Positions 48,807 to 57,314 of a DNA stretch of 64,000 nucleotides are shown here, one piece after another. The position numbers and the translations under genes were made by a program. Location: contig OW818647.1 in assembly GCA_942492855.1 (NCBI GenBank), positions 3,844,001-3,908,000 of the forward strand. The letters are read 5' to 3'. How positions within the stretch are numbered: position 1 is the first letter of the stretch; every line of letters starts with the position of its first letter. This stretch comes from G963677485 sp942492855. Lineage in GTDB: Bacteria; Armatimonadota; HRBIN16. The notes under the pieces are model-generated. The model saw only the letters and a program-made list of their open reading frames with translations, was not told the origin of the DNA and made no database searches.

Positions 48807-49709
48807 ATGTCGAGCGACATCTGCCTATATGGGACTATATGCCTCGACCGTATCTCTACGGTGGAGGCTTTACCACCATTGGGTGGGTATGTTGATATCG
48901 ACTCTCAGATCGTATCGGCTGGTGGAGAGGCCCTGAACACTGCTGTTGCGCTTGCGACCTGGGGCGTGAAGGTGGTCATCGTCAGTAACGCCATCGGCTA
49001 TGATGCCGCTGGCGACATGCTCATGAGTAAGCTTTCAAGCTACCCTAGCATTGAAACCCGGTTCATCCGCCGCAGTGCCGATATACGTACGCCGACCTGT
49101 GATGTGTACGTAACCCCAGATGGCGAACGCACCATGTTTGGAACAGGCTTTAAAGATATGGGCACCGAATGGCTGCCGCACGATGCCATCACAGGCTGTA
49201 AGGCGTTCAGTTGCGACATGAATCCCGGTGATGATTCGGCACAGGCGTGTGTGGATGCTCATTTAGCGGGTGTGCCCGTGGTGAACATGGACATGCACAC
49301 CTCAGACCTTGCATGCAAGGCATCAAGCATCATCCTGACCAGCTCTGAGCAGGTGGGACGCATCCACGAGATACCTTATCTCATTCAAAAAGCCCAAGAG
49401 TATTTCGCTACTTACGGGTGTAGCGTGGTGCTGACGGCCGGTGATAAGGGATGTGTGGTGCTGGATCGCCAGCTTGGACAGGCGGTGCATCTGCCTGCTT
49501 ACACTCCGCCTGCAGTGGTAGACGGCACGGGCTCCGGCGATACCTTCCGGGCCGGGCTGCTGTACCGATGGGCAGTGCGCGGTGATTCGCTATTGGAGGC
49601 CTGCCGGTTTGGCAGTGCTGTGGCGGCCTTGAACCTCGGAGCCGTGGGAGCGTGCGCGGGTGTGCAGCCAGAAGCGGCGATCTGGGAGTTCATGAAGAGC
49701 CAGGGATAA
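48807..49709 (+). CDS. PfkB family carbohydrate or nucleoside kinase
   Basis: The 300-residue product is a ribokinase-fold kinase. The N-terminal motif is GGEALNTAVALATWGVKV, and the C-terminal signature DGTGSGDTFRAGLLYRW carries the catalytic base D245. ATP and a sugar or nucleoside are the usual substrates; the sequence does not show which. It starts 2 nt after the hypothetical gene at 48142. Confidence 0.9.
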   Translation: MSSDICLYGTICLDRISTVEALPPLGGYVDIDSQIVSAGGEALNTAVALATWGVKVVIVSNAIGYDAAGDMLMSKLSSYPSIETRFIRRSADIRTPTCDVYVTPDGERTMFGTGFKDMGTEWLPHDAITGCKAFSCDMNPGDDSAQACVDAHLAGVPVVNMDMHTSDLACKASSIILTSSEQVGRIHEIPYLIQKAQEYFATYGCSVVLTAGDKGCVVLDRQLGQAVHLPAYTPPAVVDGTGSGDTFRAGLLYRWAVRGDSLLEACRFGSAVAALNLGAVGACAGVQPEAAIWEFMKSQG

Positions 49710-49733
49710 GACCGGTAGGATGATTCATTTGCC

Positions 49734-50075
49734 ATGACACATAAGATGACGATTGATGAAGCCATCCACGAAATGGTCGCCAGGATCAAAGTGAACTTTC
49801 AGCCAGAGCAGATCATATTGTTTGGATCACAAGCACGCGGAGACACGCACCAGGATAGCGATATTGACCTGCTTGTGGTTCTTACCCTTTGCGAAAACCG
49901 CCGTATCACGACCGTATCCATCATGAAACTTCTGGCCGATATCCCGTACAGCAAGGACATTGTCGTCACAACGCCTCAGGAGATTGCTACACGCGGACAG
50001 TTGGTCAGCACGATTCTATACACTGCGGTCCATGAAGGGGTGGTGTTGTATGACAGTAATGTCGGTGAGTTGTAA
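49734..50075 (+). CDS. MNT-type nucleotidyltransferase
   Basis: The 113-residue product is a minimal nucleotidyltransferase: LFGSQARGDTHQDSDIDLLV has the GSxxRG...SDxDL signature. Such proteins often act as antitoxins that AMPylate a HEPN toxin. No HEPN gene is next to it: the following 250 nt hold palindromic repeats and then an AraC gene on the other strand. It may be an orphan antitoxin or a solitary transferase. Confidence 0.85.
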   Translation: MTHKMTIDEAIHEMVARIKVNFQPEQIILFGSQARGDTHQDSDIDLLVVLTLCENRRITTVSIMKLLADIPYSKDIVVTTPQEIATRGQLVSTILYTAVHEGVVLYDSNVGEL

Positions 50076-50099
50076 GGTCGCTTTGTTGGATCCGATATG

Positions 50100-50237
50100 G
50101 CCGTTGTTCTCCCCGTGTTCGGGATGACCCTTGTGGTCATCGGCAACAACGGTTGCATACAGATTGTGTCAGCAGGACGGGGTATTCCATTCGTATCGAT
50201 CTCAGTGTTCGGATGGCCACAAGGGCCATCCCTACGA
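50100..50237. repeat. pair of CGTAG-type hairpins in inverted order
   Basis: Hairpin GATGACC-CTTGT-GGTCATC (50123-50141) lies inside an outer pairing of CCGTTGTT with AACAACGG. A second hairpin GGATGGCC-ACAAG-GGCCATCC (50211-50231) is followed by CTACG. Loop and flank match the family at 45915, but stems differ. The gap 50076-50323 otherwise shows nothing. Confidence 0.6.
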
Positions 50238-50323
50238 AGGCAGGGAAGCAACGAACTGTGTCATCTGACCTGTAGGATGGGAAGGAAGAAGCACGAAACC
50301 TTGCCTATAGCACAAATATCCGG

Positions 50324-51229
50324 CTATTCATCGCTGCTACTGCGGTTGTTCGGTAAAAACTTCGCGCGGTAGTTGACCGGGCTGACGCCGACCTTTTGCT
50401 TGAACAGCCGCGAGAAGTAGTATATCGAATCAAACCCTAACTCCCTGGTGATCTGCCCTACGGAGTAGTGCGTATACTGAAGCAGCCGACACGCTTCATC
50501 TATGCGGAGCTGCATATGATAATGCCCGGGCGAAAAGCCGGTGATGCGCTTAAACTCTCGGCGGAAGTTGTTGTAGTTCACGCCTGAGTTCAGACAAAAC
50601 TCAGCAAAGTCAAAGGGTTGGGTATAATTCGTCAACAGTTGCGACTTCGCCTGCTCGATGCAGTTGTGCAACGGTGAATATGCCAGGCTTCTGCGCTGTG
50701 ACAGTGCCGCCGCATGGGCGATGATCAACTGCGCCTGAGCCGCCACTACCTGCGTATAACCCACCGCCTCAGTCTGAAGCTCCTCTACAAGCTGAACATA
50801 GTCGTTCACGATGCGCTCATGCACACCGACCTCCATGACGGGTTTAGCACGCGTCAGTTGCTGATCCTGCAGCAGGGTGAAGACCTCATTCCCTCGCAAC
50901 GCCACCCAATACTCGTGCCAGCCGGTGACAGGGTCGGGCTGATAGCGGTGCCACTCGCCCGGGAACAGTGCGAAAAGGGTGCCCTCGGTGACATGGTGTT
51001 TGCCTGCGGAGGTGGATTCAAAGCTGCCTCGCCCTTTGGCGATATACACAAGTTGGTATTCATGCAGGATTCTGCCCGTCTTCGCGTCGAAATGGTAACT
51101 GGTAGGGTGGATGGACGGTGGATAACTGGTATTTGCAGCCACATGGGTATAACCTCCGGCGATGACGTAAAGGCCATTGCTTTGCGTGTCGGAGGAGATG
51201 GGAAGGTACCGGCAAGCGTATTTCATCAT
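50324..51229 (-). CDS. AraC family regulator of the rhamnose operon
   Basis: The 302-residue product has an N-terminal cupin-like sugar-sensing domain (LVYIAKGRGSFESTSAGKHH, FPGEWHRYQPD) and a C-terminal double helix-turn-helix (FAEFCLNSGVNYNNFRREFK and ITRELGFDSIYYFSRLFKQK) with GVSPVNYRAKF. AGGAG stands 6 nt before ATG 51229; the frame opens earlier at 51352. It is divergent from rhaT and probably activates the rhaT-isomerase-GH106 operon with L-rhamnose or a related sugar. Confidence 0.9.
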   Translation of the reverse strand: MMKYACRYLPISSDTQSNGLYVIAGGYTHVAANTSYPPSIHPTSYHFDAKTGRILHEYQLVYIAKGRGSFESTSAGKHHVTEGTLFALFPGEWHRYQPDPVTGWHEYWVALRGNEVFTLLQDQQLTRAKPVMEVGVHERIVNDYVQLVEELQTEAVGYTQVVAAQAQLIIAHAAALSQRRSLAYSPLHNCIEQAKSQLLTNYTQPFDFAEFCLNSGVNYNNFRREFKRITGFSPGHYHMQLRIDEACRLLQYTHYSVGQITRELGFDSIYYFSRLFKQKVGVSPVNYRAKFLPNNRSSSDE

Positions 51230-51275
51230 GTTGCGCTCCTGGTCAAAACCTGCAAATATCACACCATTAATGCTA

Positions 51276-51304
51276 TTGAATTCCCATATATGGCTATCCA
51301 TAAT
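51276..51304 (+). promoter_or_regulatory. predicted promoter of the rhaT operon
   Basis: TTGAAT (51276-51281), 17 nt spacer, CATAAT (51299-51304), about 40 nt before the rhaT start. The short direct repeat AGACAAAT occurs just downstream. An AraC site is expected in this gap but could not be defined. Confidence 0.5.
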
Positions 51305-51346
51305 ATAAACAAGTTCTAGACAAATAGACAAATCCGGGAGATAATG

Positions 51347-52411
51347 ATGCATTCAAATCCTGCGTTAGGTGTTCTTCTTCATGCCATCGGCGGGCTGGCT
51401 GCGGCCAGTTTTTACATCCCCTACAAGCGTGTCCAAAAGTGGAGCTGGGAGCTTTACTGGATACTAGGCGGTATCTTTAGCTGGGTGTTGATGCCGTGGA
51501 TTATCGCTCTCTCTGTTGGTACGGACACGATGAAGATTCTGTCGTCGGCACCCCAAAGCAGTATCATCTGGAGCTACGTGTTTGGCTGCTTGTGGGGAAT
51601 CGGCGGTATGACCTTCGGACTGTCGATGCGCTACCTGGGTGTGTCACTGGGATACGCCATGGCGCTAGGTTTTTGTGCGTTGTTCGGCACCATCGTGCCG
51701 CCCATTTTCCAGGGAGAGTTCGCAGGGTTGATCGCCAAGCCCTCAGGGATGGTACTGATGCTCGGGATGGTGGTCTGCCTGCTGGGTGTGGGTATCAGCG
51801 GACTGGCTGGCATGAGGAAAGAGCGCGAGGTGTCGGAAACCGACAAGAAGAGCACCATCAAGGAGTTCAGCTTCGTGAAGGGTGTCTGGGTGGCGATCTT
51901 CGCCGGTGTGATGAGCGCCTGCATGGCTTTCGCTATCCAAGCCGGCAAGCCGATGGCGGAACTAGCCAAAGAGATGGGCACACCCGAGCTGTGGGTGAAC
52001 TCCGTCTCCTACATCGTGATCTTCGCAGGTGGATTTACCGTCAACCTGATCGCCTGCGTCTATTTGCTGCTCAAGAACAAGAGCTGGCAGGAGCTCTCGC
52101 CGAAGAATTCCGCACCGAACCTGATTAACCTGCTGTTTTCGGCACTGGCAGGGATCACCTGGTACTTGCAGTTTATGTTCTACGGCATGGGCACCACGCA
52201 GATGGGCCGGTATGACTTCTCTAGCTGGACCATCCACATGGCATTCATCATCGTGTTCAGCACCCTGTGGGGAATACTCTACAAAGAGTGGAAGGGCTGT
52301 TCCAAGAAGACCTTCAATACCCTGCTGGCAGGCATCTATGTGCTGGTGGGTTCGACAGTGCTGGTGGGCATCGGCAACTACATCGACAAGTTTACGAAGG
52401 TGGGTAAATGA
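51347..52411 (+). CDS. rhaT: L-rhamnose/proton symporter RhaT
   Basis: An inner-membrane transporter of 354 residues with ten hydrophobic segments. The N-terminus GVLLHAIGGLAAASFYIPYK and KWSWELYWILGGIFSWVLMP follow E. coli RhaT closely, as do WGIGGMTFGLSMRYLGVSLG and GTIVPPIFQGEF. GGGAG (51336-51340) favours the second ATG at 51347 over 51344. It overlaps the next gene by ATGA. It imports L-rhamnose with protons. Confidence 0.92.
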   Translation: MHSNPALGVLLHAIGGLAAASFYIPYKRVQKWSWELYWILGGIFSWVLMPWIIALSVGTDTMKILSSAPQSSIIWSYVFGCLWGIGGMTFGLSMRYLGVSLGYAMALGFCALFGTIVPPIFQGEFAGLIAKPSGMVLMLGMVVCLLGVGISGLAGMRKEREVSETDKKSTIKEFSFVKGVWVAIFAGVMSACMAFAIQAGKPMAELAKEMGTPELWVNSVSYIVIFAGGFTVNLIACVYLLLKNKSWQELSPKNSAPNLINLLFSALAGITWYLQFMFYGMGTTQMGRYDFSSWTIHMAFIIVFSTLWGILYKEWKGCSKKTFNTLLAGIYVLVGSTVLVGIGNYIDKFTKVGK

Positions 52412-53856
52412 GTGATATGAAAACTACAAGTGACGTCCCAATGGTCAAGGTGGGCGTGTTTGCCATCGGGCTTGACACCTACTGGGCACAGTTTACCGAG
52501 CTCAAACAGCATCTGCTGGGATACCACGCCCGAATATGTGAGCGTATCGGTGGCTTTGGCGCGGAGGTTGTGGATGCGGGCCTGATCGACAACCCGGTCA
52601 AGGCACGCGGAGCCGCCGACTTGTTCAGCCGCGCGCAAGTCGAGGTGATCTTTCTGTATGTCAGCACCTACGCACTTTCGTCCACCGTGCTGCCTGTGGT
52701 GCAGAAGGTGGGCGTTCCGGTGGTGGTGCTGAACCTTCAACCTGTGGCCAGGCTGGATTACGAAAAGTTCAACGCGCTGGGCGACCGCGGCTTGATGACG
52801 GGCATCTGGCTGGAGCATTGCCAGGCGTGCTCCGCACCGGAAATCGCTAGTGTGTTCAATCAAGCGCACATCCCGTATCATCTTGTGACAGGCACGCTGG
52901 ATGACCCAGACGCATGGGTTGAGATCGAAGAGTGGGTTCAGGCCTCTCATGTGAAGGCTGTGATGCAGCAAAACCGCGTGGGAGTGCTTGGCCACTACTA
53001 CTGCGGAATGCTGGATGTCTACACCGACTTGACGCAGCAGAGCATCGTGTTTGGCAACCACTTCGAGCTGCTGGAGATGTGCCAGTTGGCGGCTTTACGT
53101 CACGAGGTCACAGACGCCGAACTACAAGCCAAGTTGAAGCTGTTCCACGAGTGGTTCGTGGTCGATCCGCTGTGCACGCCCTATGAGATGGAGCGAGCAG
53201 CGCGCACCTCCTGCGCACTGGATGCGCTGGTGGCGAAACACAATCTGGGCTCGATGGCCTATTACTACGAAGGCGAGGCCGGCAATGAGTATGAGGACAT
53301 CGTGACCAGTGTGATCCCCGGAAACACGCTGCTGACTGCCAACCACGTGCCCATCGCTGGTGAGTGTGAAGTGAAGAACGTGCAGGCCATGAAGATCATG
53401 GACGCGTTCGGTGCCGGCGGCTCCTTCTCGGAGCTCTACCTAATGGACCTGGAAGACGACATCGTGATGCTTGGCCACGATGGCCCCGCCCATGCCGCGA
53501 TCGCTCAGGAGAAGGTGGGACTTGTGCCGTTGCCGTTATACCATGGCAAACCCGGCCAGGGACTGTCCATTCAGATGGAAGTGAAGCACGGGCCTGTCAC
53601 GCTGCTGAGCGTGGTGCAAGGCGGAGACGGAAAACTGCTTCTGCTCATCGCTGAAGCGGAGTCGGTGCCAGGGCCCACGCTGCAGATCGGCAACACCAAC
53701 AGCCGTTACCGCTTCAGCATCGGTGCCAAAGGCTTCATCAACGCCTGGTGTGCGGCTGGGCCGGCTCACCACTGCGCCATCGGCGTTGGGCACATCGGCG
53801 GTAAACTGGAGAAGTTGGCCAGCCTGCTGGGCATCAGGTCATTGAAAGTCTGTTGA
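52408..53856 (+). CDS. L-arabinose/L-fucose isomerase-type sugar isomerase
   Basis: The 482-residue product has the AraA/FucI fold. The metal ligands are likely a Glu in YYEGEAGNEYED (about 288-290), a Glu in GECEVKN (about 319), H356 in MLGHDGPAH and H461 in GVGHIGG. The spacing resembles AraA. It is translationally coupled to rhaT (ATGA overlap) and followed by the GH106 gene. This suggests it isomerises L-rhamnose or another sugar released by the rhamnosidase. No canonical rhaA, rhaB or rhaD is in the window. Confidence 0.75.
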   Translation: MSDMKTTSDVPMVKVGVFAIGLDTYWAQFTELKQHLLGYHARICERIGGFGAEVVDAGLIDNPVKARGAADLFSRAQVEVIFLYVSTYALSSTVLPVVQKVGVPVVVLNLQPVARLDYEKFNALGDRGLMTGIWLEHCQACSAPEIASVFNQAHIPYHLVTGTLDDPDAWVEIEEWVQASHVKAVMQQNRVGVLGHYYCGMLDVYTDLTQQSIVFGNHFELLEMCQLAALRHEVTDAELQAKLKLFHEWFVVDPLCTPYEMERAARTSCALDALVAKHNLGSMAYYYEGEAGNEYEDIVTSVIPGNTLLTANHVPIAGECEVKNVQAMKIMDAFGAGGSFSELYLMDLEDDIVMLGHDGPAHAAIAQEKVGLVPLPLYHGKPGQGLSIQMEVKHGPVTLLSVVQGGDGKLLLLIAEAESVPGPTLQIGNTNSRYRFSIGAKGFINAWCAAGPAHHCAIGVGHIGGKLEKLASLLGIRSLKVC

Positions 53857-53888
53857 GACAAATAGCGTCACCATATGGGAGGTCCGTT

Positions 53889-56800
53889 TTGAGACGTCTG
53901 ATTCTCGCTATCCTCGTGTTGCTGTGCAGCCTGTCAGCAGGTGCTGACGTGATGCGTCAGAACTTCATTAATCCGCCCGCATCTGCCCGGCCATGGGTCT
54001 ACTGGTTTTGGTTGAATGGGAATATCACCGAACAGGGTATCAAAGCCGACTTACAGGCGATGGCCAAGGTGGGTATCGGTGGTGTGCTGATCATGGAGGT
54101 CGATCAGGGCGCTCCAGTAGGACCAATCGACTTCATGGGTGATAAGTGGCAGAACTTGTTCAGCGTGATGTTGAAGGAGGCTGCCCGGTTGGGCCTCGAA
54201 GTGAACATGAACAACGATGCAGGTTGGAATGGCAGCGGCGGCCCGTGGATCACGCCGGATAAGTCGATGCAGAAGGTGGTGTTCACCGAAACCATGGTGG
54301 AGGGCGGCCAGGATGTCAGCGTGCAACTGCCGCAGCCGGAAGCCGTGCGCGGATACTACAAAGAGATCACCGTGATCGCCTTCCCGAAGCCCGGCAGTTT
54401 CCGTGTGCCGGACATCGGCAACAAAGCGGCCTACGGGCTGGGTGGAGCCGGACAGCCGATTGGCGTAGTTCCAGCGGACAGCGTGGTCTCGTCTAGAAGC
54501 ATCATCAACCTTGATGACTCAATGGACGCCAGCGGCAAGCTGAGCTGGAAGGCTCCCGCAGGAACCTGGACGGTGTTGCGGTTTGGGCATACCACCACGG
54601 GTGCGGTGAATGGGCCTGCACCAGCCACAGGAACAGGGTTGGAGTGTGACAAGTTGAGCACTGAGGGTGCGGAAGCCAACTGGAATGGCATGATGGGCAA
54701 GCTGGTAGCCGCTAACAAGCAATACATAGGCAAGAGCTTCGTGGCCACCCACGTCGATAGCTGGGAGGTCGGCTCACAGAACTGGACCGAAAAGATGCCG
54801 GAGCTGTTCAGGTATCGCACCGGATATCGCATATCGCCGTATATGCCCGCTTTTGCAGGTTATGTGGTGAACAGCGCAGAGGAGACCGAGCGGTTCCTGT
54901 GGGACCTGCGCTCGACCATCTCATACGGCGTGATCAATAACTATGCGGGCACCATCCGTAAGCTGGCGAACAAGAGCGGCTTGCGCTTCACCATTGAGGC
55001 GTATGGTAGCCCGTGTGACTACCTGCCATATGCCAAGCAGGCCGATGAGCCGATGGGCGAGTTCTGGATCGGGGCCGGCGCCATTGAGAGCTGCCGTGGA
55101 ATGGCGTCCGCAGCGCATATTTATGGCAAGCGCATCGTTGGGGCGGAGGCCTTCACCGCAGGCTCAGATGAGCGCTGGCTGCAGTATCCTGGCAGCATCA
55201 AAGCTCTGGGCGACCGCGCGTTTTGCGAGGGCATCAACCGGTTTGTGTTCCACCGGTACGCCATGCAGCCGTGGCTTAACCGCGAACCGGGGATGACGAT
55301 GGGCCCTTGGGGATTGCATTACGAACGAACAAGCACATGGTGGCAGCAGACCAATGCCTGGCATAAATACCTGGCCAGATGTCAGCAGATGCTTCAAACG
55401 GGTCAGTATGTGGCGGATGTATGCTACTTGCAACCTGAAACAACCTTCCGAGGCTTCGAAATGAAGCAGCTCAACGGCTACGCTTATGATGAAGTCACAC
55501 CGGAAGCCGTGACCAACCTAATGACGGTGAAAAACGGCCGATTTGTGCTGCCGGGCGGCATGAGTTACCGGCTGATGGTGCTGCCGAACAGTGACCGCAT
55601 GACACCAGCACTGATCAAAAAAGTGTACGATTTGGTGAAGATGGGCGGTGTGGTGCTGGGCAGCCTGCCCAAAGCGACACCCGGGCTGACCTACTATCCT
55701 GCGAGCAACGGCAACCTGGCGGCGGTGACAACCGAACTGGCTAAATACGCCGCAGCCAAGCGTCCGGCGGGTGTCGGGCGCGTACTGAGCGGGATGTCGC
55801 CGGAAGAGGCGCTGAAGTTGATGGGTGTGGCACCCGACTGTGGTCGGATCACCGGCAGTAGATTGAATTGGATCCACAGACGTATAGCCGATGGAGAGCT
55901 GTATTTCGTGGCTAATCCGTCCACCCTCACGCAGGTGGTACAGCTCTCCTTCCGTGTGAAGGGCATGGTTCCTGAGCTGTGGCATCCTGAGACCGGCGCG
56001 ATAGAGCCGGCAGCCGTGTATGCACCGACACCGCAGGGAACCTCTGTGCGGCTGTCACTACTTCCGCAGGAGTCTGTGTTTGTGGTGTTCCGGAAGGGCA
56101 CGAAGCCGTCAATGCGGCTCACCAGTCTGAAGCAAAACGGCAACACCGTGATCGCGCTCAGCAAGTCCGCTGCGAAGGCGACCGCCTCCTCGTTGCAGGT
56201 GGTTTCGGCCAGATACGGCATCTTCACAGATCCAGCGCGCACTATCGATGCGAAGCCCAGGGTGGATGCCCTGCTGGCCAAAGGCGTGGAGGAGTTCAGG
56301 GTTTCCGATCTGGCGGCTGATGGCGATCCGGCTTTCGGCGTAGTAAAAACGGCAGAAATAGTCGTCAAGAGCAAGAACCGCACCTATACCATCACGGGCA
56401 CAGACACTGATATGATCAGTCTGTATGACCCGGAAATCGTCGTGGCATACCGTGCCGGCGTGCGTCCGATCGATGCAAAGAGCGCCCAACTGACGGCGTG
56501 GAGTGCGGGGAAATACGAGCTCACTGCGTCGGACGGCAGATCAATGGTCAAGACCATACCTGCTTTACCCAAGGAGAAGCCGCTGACTGGCCCTGTGAAA
56601 GTGCAGTTCCAGCCCGGTAAAGGCGCACCTGCCTCCATCGTCATGCCGGAACTAGCCTCATGGAGCGAGAGTTCCGATCCTGGCGTGAAATACTATTCTG
56701 GCAGCGCGAACTATCTACTGAAGGCGCAGATGAGCGCCTCTGAGCTGGCACCAGGCCGCTGCTGGATGCTTGACCTGGGCAATGTGAAGGTGATTGCGGA

Positions 56801-57164
56801 GTTGAAGGTGAACGGCAGGAAGATTGCCACGCTGTGGAAAAGCCCATACCGCTACGACATCACCGGCTGGCTGCGCACGGGAGCGAACAACATAGAGGTT
56901 CGGGTGACCAACCTGTGGCCAAACCGGCAGATCGGCGATGAGCTGCTGCCAGACGACAGCGAACGGCACCCTGGTGGCACGCTGGTGAAATGGCCGGAGT
57001 GGGTGGACGGCCCCGGATCGAGTCCGACAGGGCGCGTGAGCTTCACGAGCTGGCGTCTGTGGGGCAAGAACGATGCGCTGCAGCCGTCCGGGTTGATCGG
57101 ACCGGTGGTGCTTCGCCCTGGACAGAAAGTTCAGGTAAAATGGGATGAAAAGAAGGCGAGATAG
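53889..57164 (+). CDS. secreted GH106 alpha-L-rhamnosidase
   Basis: The 1091-residue product has a signal peptide (RRLILAILVLLCSLSAGA) and the GH106 opening FINPPASARPWVYWFWLNGN, then IKADLQAMAKVGIGGVLIME, AAHIYGKRIVGAEAFTAG and HRYAMQPWLNREPGMTMGP. The C-terminus has a sugar-binding jelly roll (LKVNGRKIATLWKSPYRYDI). The start is TTG at 53889 behind GGGAGG (53877-53882); the frame opens earlier at 53853. It cuts terminal L-rhamnose, which RhaT would import. The stop abuts a tRNA gene. Confidence 0.9.
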   Translation: MRRLILAILVLLCSLSAGADVMRQNFINPPASARPWVYWFWLNGNITEQGIKADLQAMAKVGIGGVLIMEVDQGAPVGPIDFMGDKWQNLFSVMLKEAARLGLEVNMNNDAGWNGSGGPWITPDKSMQKVVFTETMVEGGQDVSVQLPQPEAVRGYYKEITVIAFPKPGSFRVPDIGNKAAYGLGGAGQPIGVVPADSVVSSRSIINLDDSMDASGKLSWKAPAGTWTVLRFGHTTTGAVNGPAPATGTGLECDKLSTEGAEANWNGMMGKLVAANKQYIGKSFVATHVDSWEVGSQNWTEKMPELFRYRTGYRISPYMPAFAGYVVNSAEETERFLWDLRSTISYGVINNYAGTIRKLANKSGLRFTIEAYGSPCDYLPYAKQADEPMGEFWIGAGAIESCRGMASAAHIYGKRIVGAEAFTAGSDERWLQYPGSIKALGDRAFCEGINRFVFHRYAMQPWLNREPGMTMGPWGLHYERTSTWWQQTNAWHKYLARCQQMLQTGQYVADVCYLQPETTFRGFEMKQLNGYAYDEVTPEAVTNLMTVKNGRFVLPGGMSYRLMVLPNSDRMTPALIKKVYDLVKMGGVVLGSLPKATPGLTYYPASNGNLAAVTTELAKYAAAKRPAGVGRVLSGMSPEEALKLMGVAPDCGRITGSRLNWIHRRIADGELYFVANPSTLTQVVQLSFRVKGMVPELWHPETGAIEPAAVYAPTPQGTSVRLSLLPQESVFVVFRKGTKPSMRLTSLKQNGNTVIALSKSAAKATASSLQVVSARYGIFTDPARTIDAKPRVDALLAKGVEEFRVSDLAADGDPAFGVVKTAEIVVKSKNRTYTITGTDTDMISLYDPEIVVAYRAGVRPIDAKSAQLTAWSAGKYELTASDGRSMVKTIPALPKEKPLTGPVKVQFQPGKGAPASIVMPELASWSESSDPGVKYYSGSANYLLKAQMSASELAPGRCWMLDLGNVKVIAELKVNGRKIATLWKSPYRYDITGWLRTGANNIEVRVTNLWPNRQIGDELLPDDSERHPGGTLVKWPEWVDGPGSSPTGRVSFTSWRLWGKNDALQPSGLIGPVVLRPGQKVQVKWDEKKAR

Positions 57165-57240
57165 TGGTGGGCCCGGCTGGATTCGAACCGGCGACCAATC
57201 AGTTATGAGCCGACTGCTCTAACCACTGAGCTACGGGCCC
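57165..57240 (-). tRNA. tRNA with anticodon CAU, probably Ile2 (or Met)
   Basis: A 76 nt cloverleaf on the minus strand: acceptor GGGCCCG/CGGGCCC, D stem GCTC/GAGC, anticodon loop CTCATAA, discriminator A and encoded CCA. Its body closely follows E. coli tRNA-Ile2 (TAGCTCAGTGGTTAGAGCAG and TGGTCGC segments), so it may be the lysidine-modified Ile tRNA; elongator Met is the alternative. The anticodon stem has two G-U pairs. The T stem GCCGG/CCAGC has a central C-A mismatch. It lies directly after the GH106 stop with no gap. Confidence 0.85.
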
Positions 57241-57314
57241 TGAGGGTAGCTTCTGTATTATAACAAACCTGCCTGGGTTGAGCAATACTCAGGCAGAAAA
57301 CCAATGAGGAACAT

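Noticed and set aside
49734..50323. HEPN/MNT toxin-antitoxin pair
   Set aside because: The MNT gene is clear, but neither side holds a HEPN-type frame; only hairpin repeats follow.
50097..50372. 91-residue plus-strand frame
   Set aside because: It is made largely of the two palindromic hairpins and runs into the AraC gene on the other strand. It is a repeat artefact.
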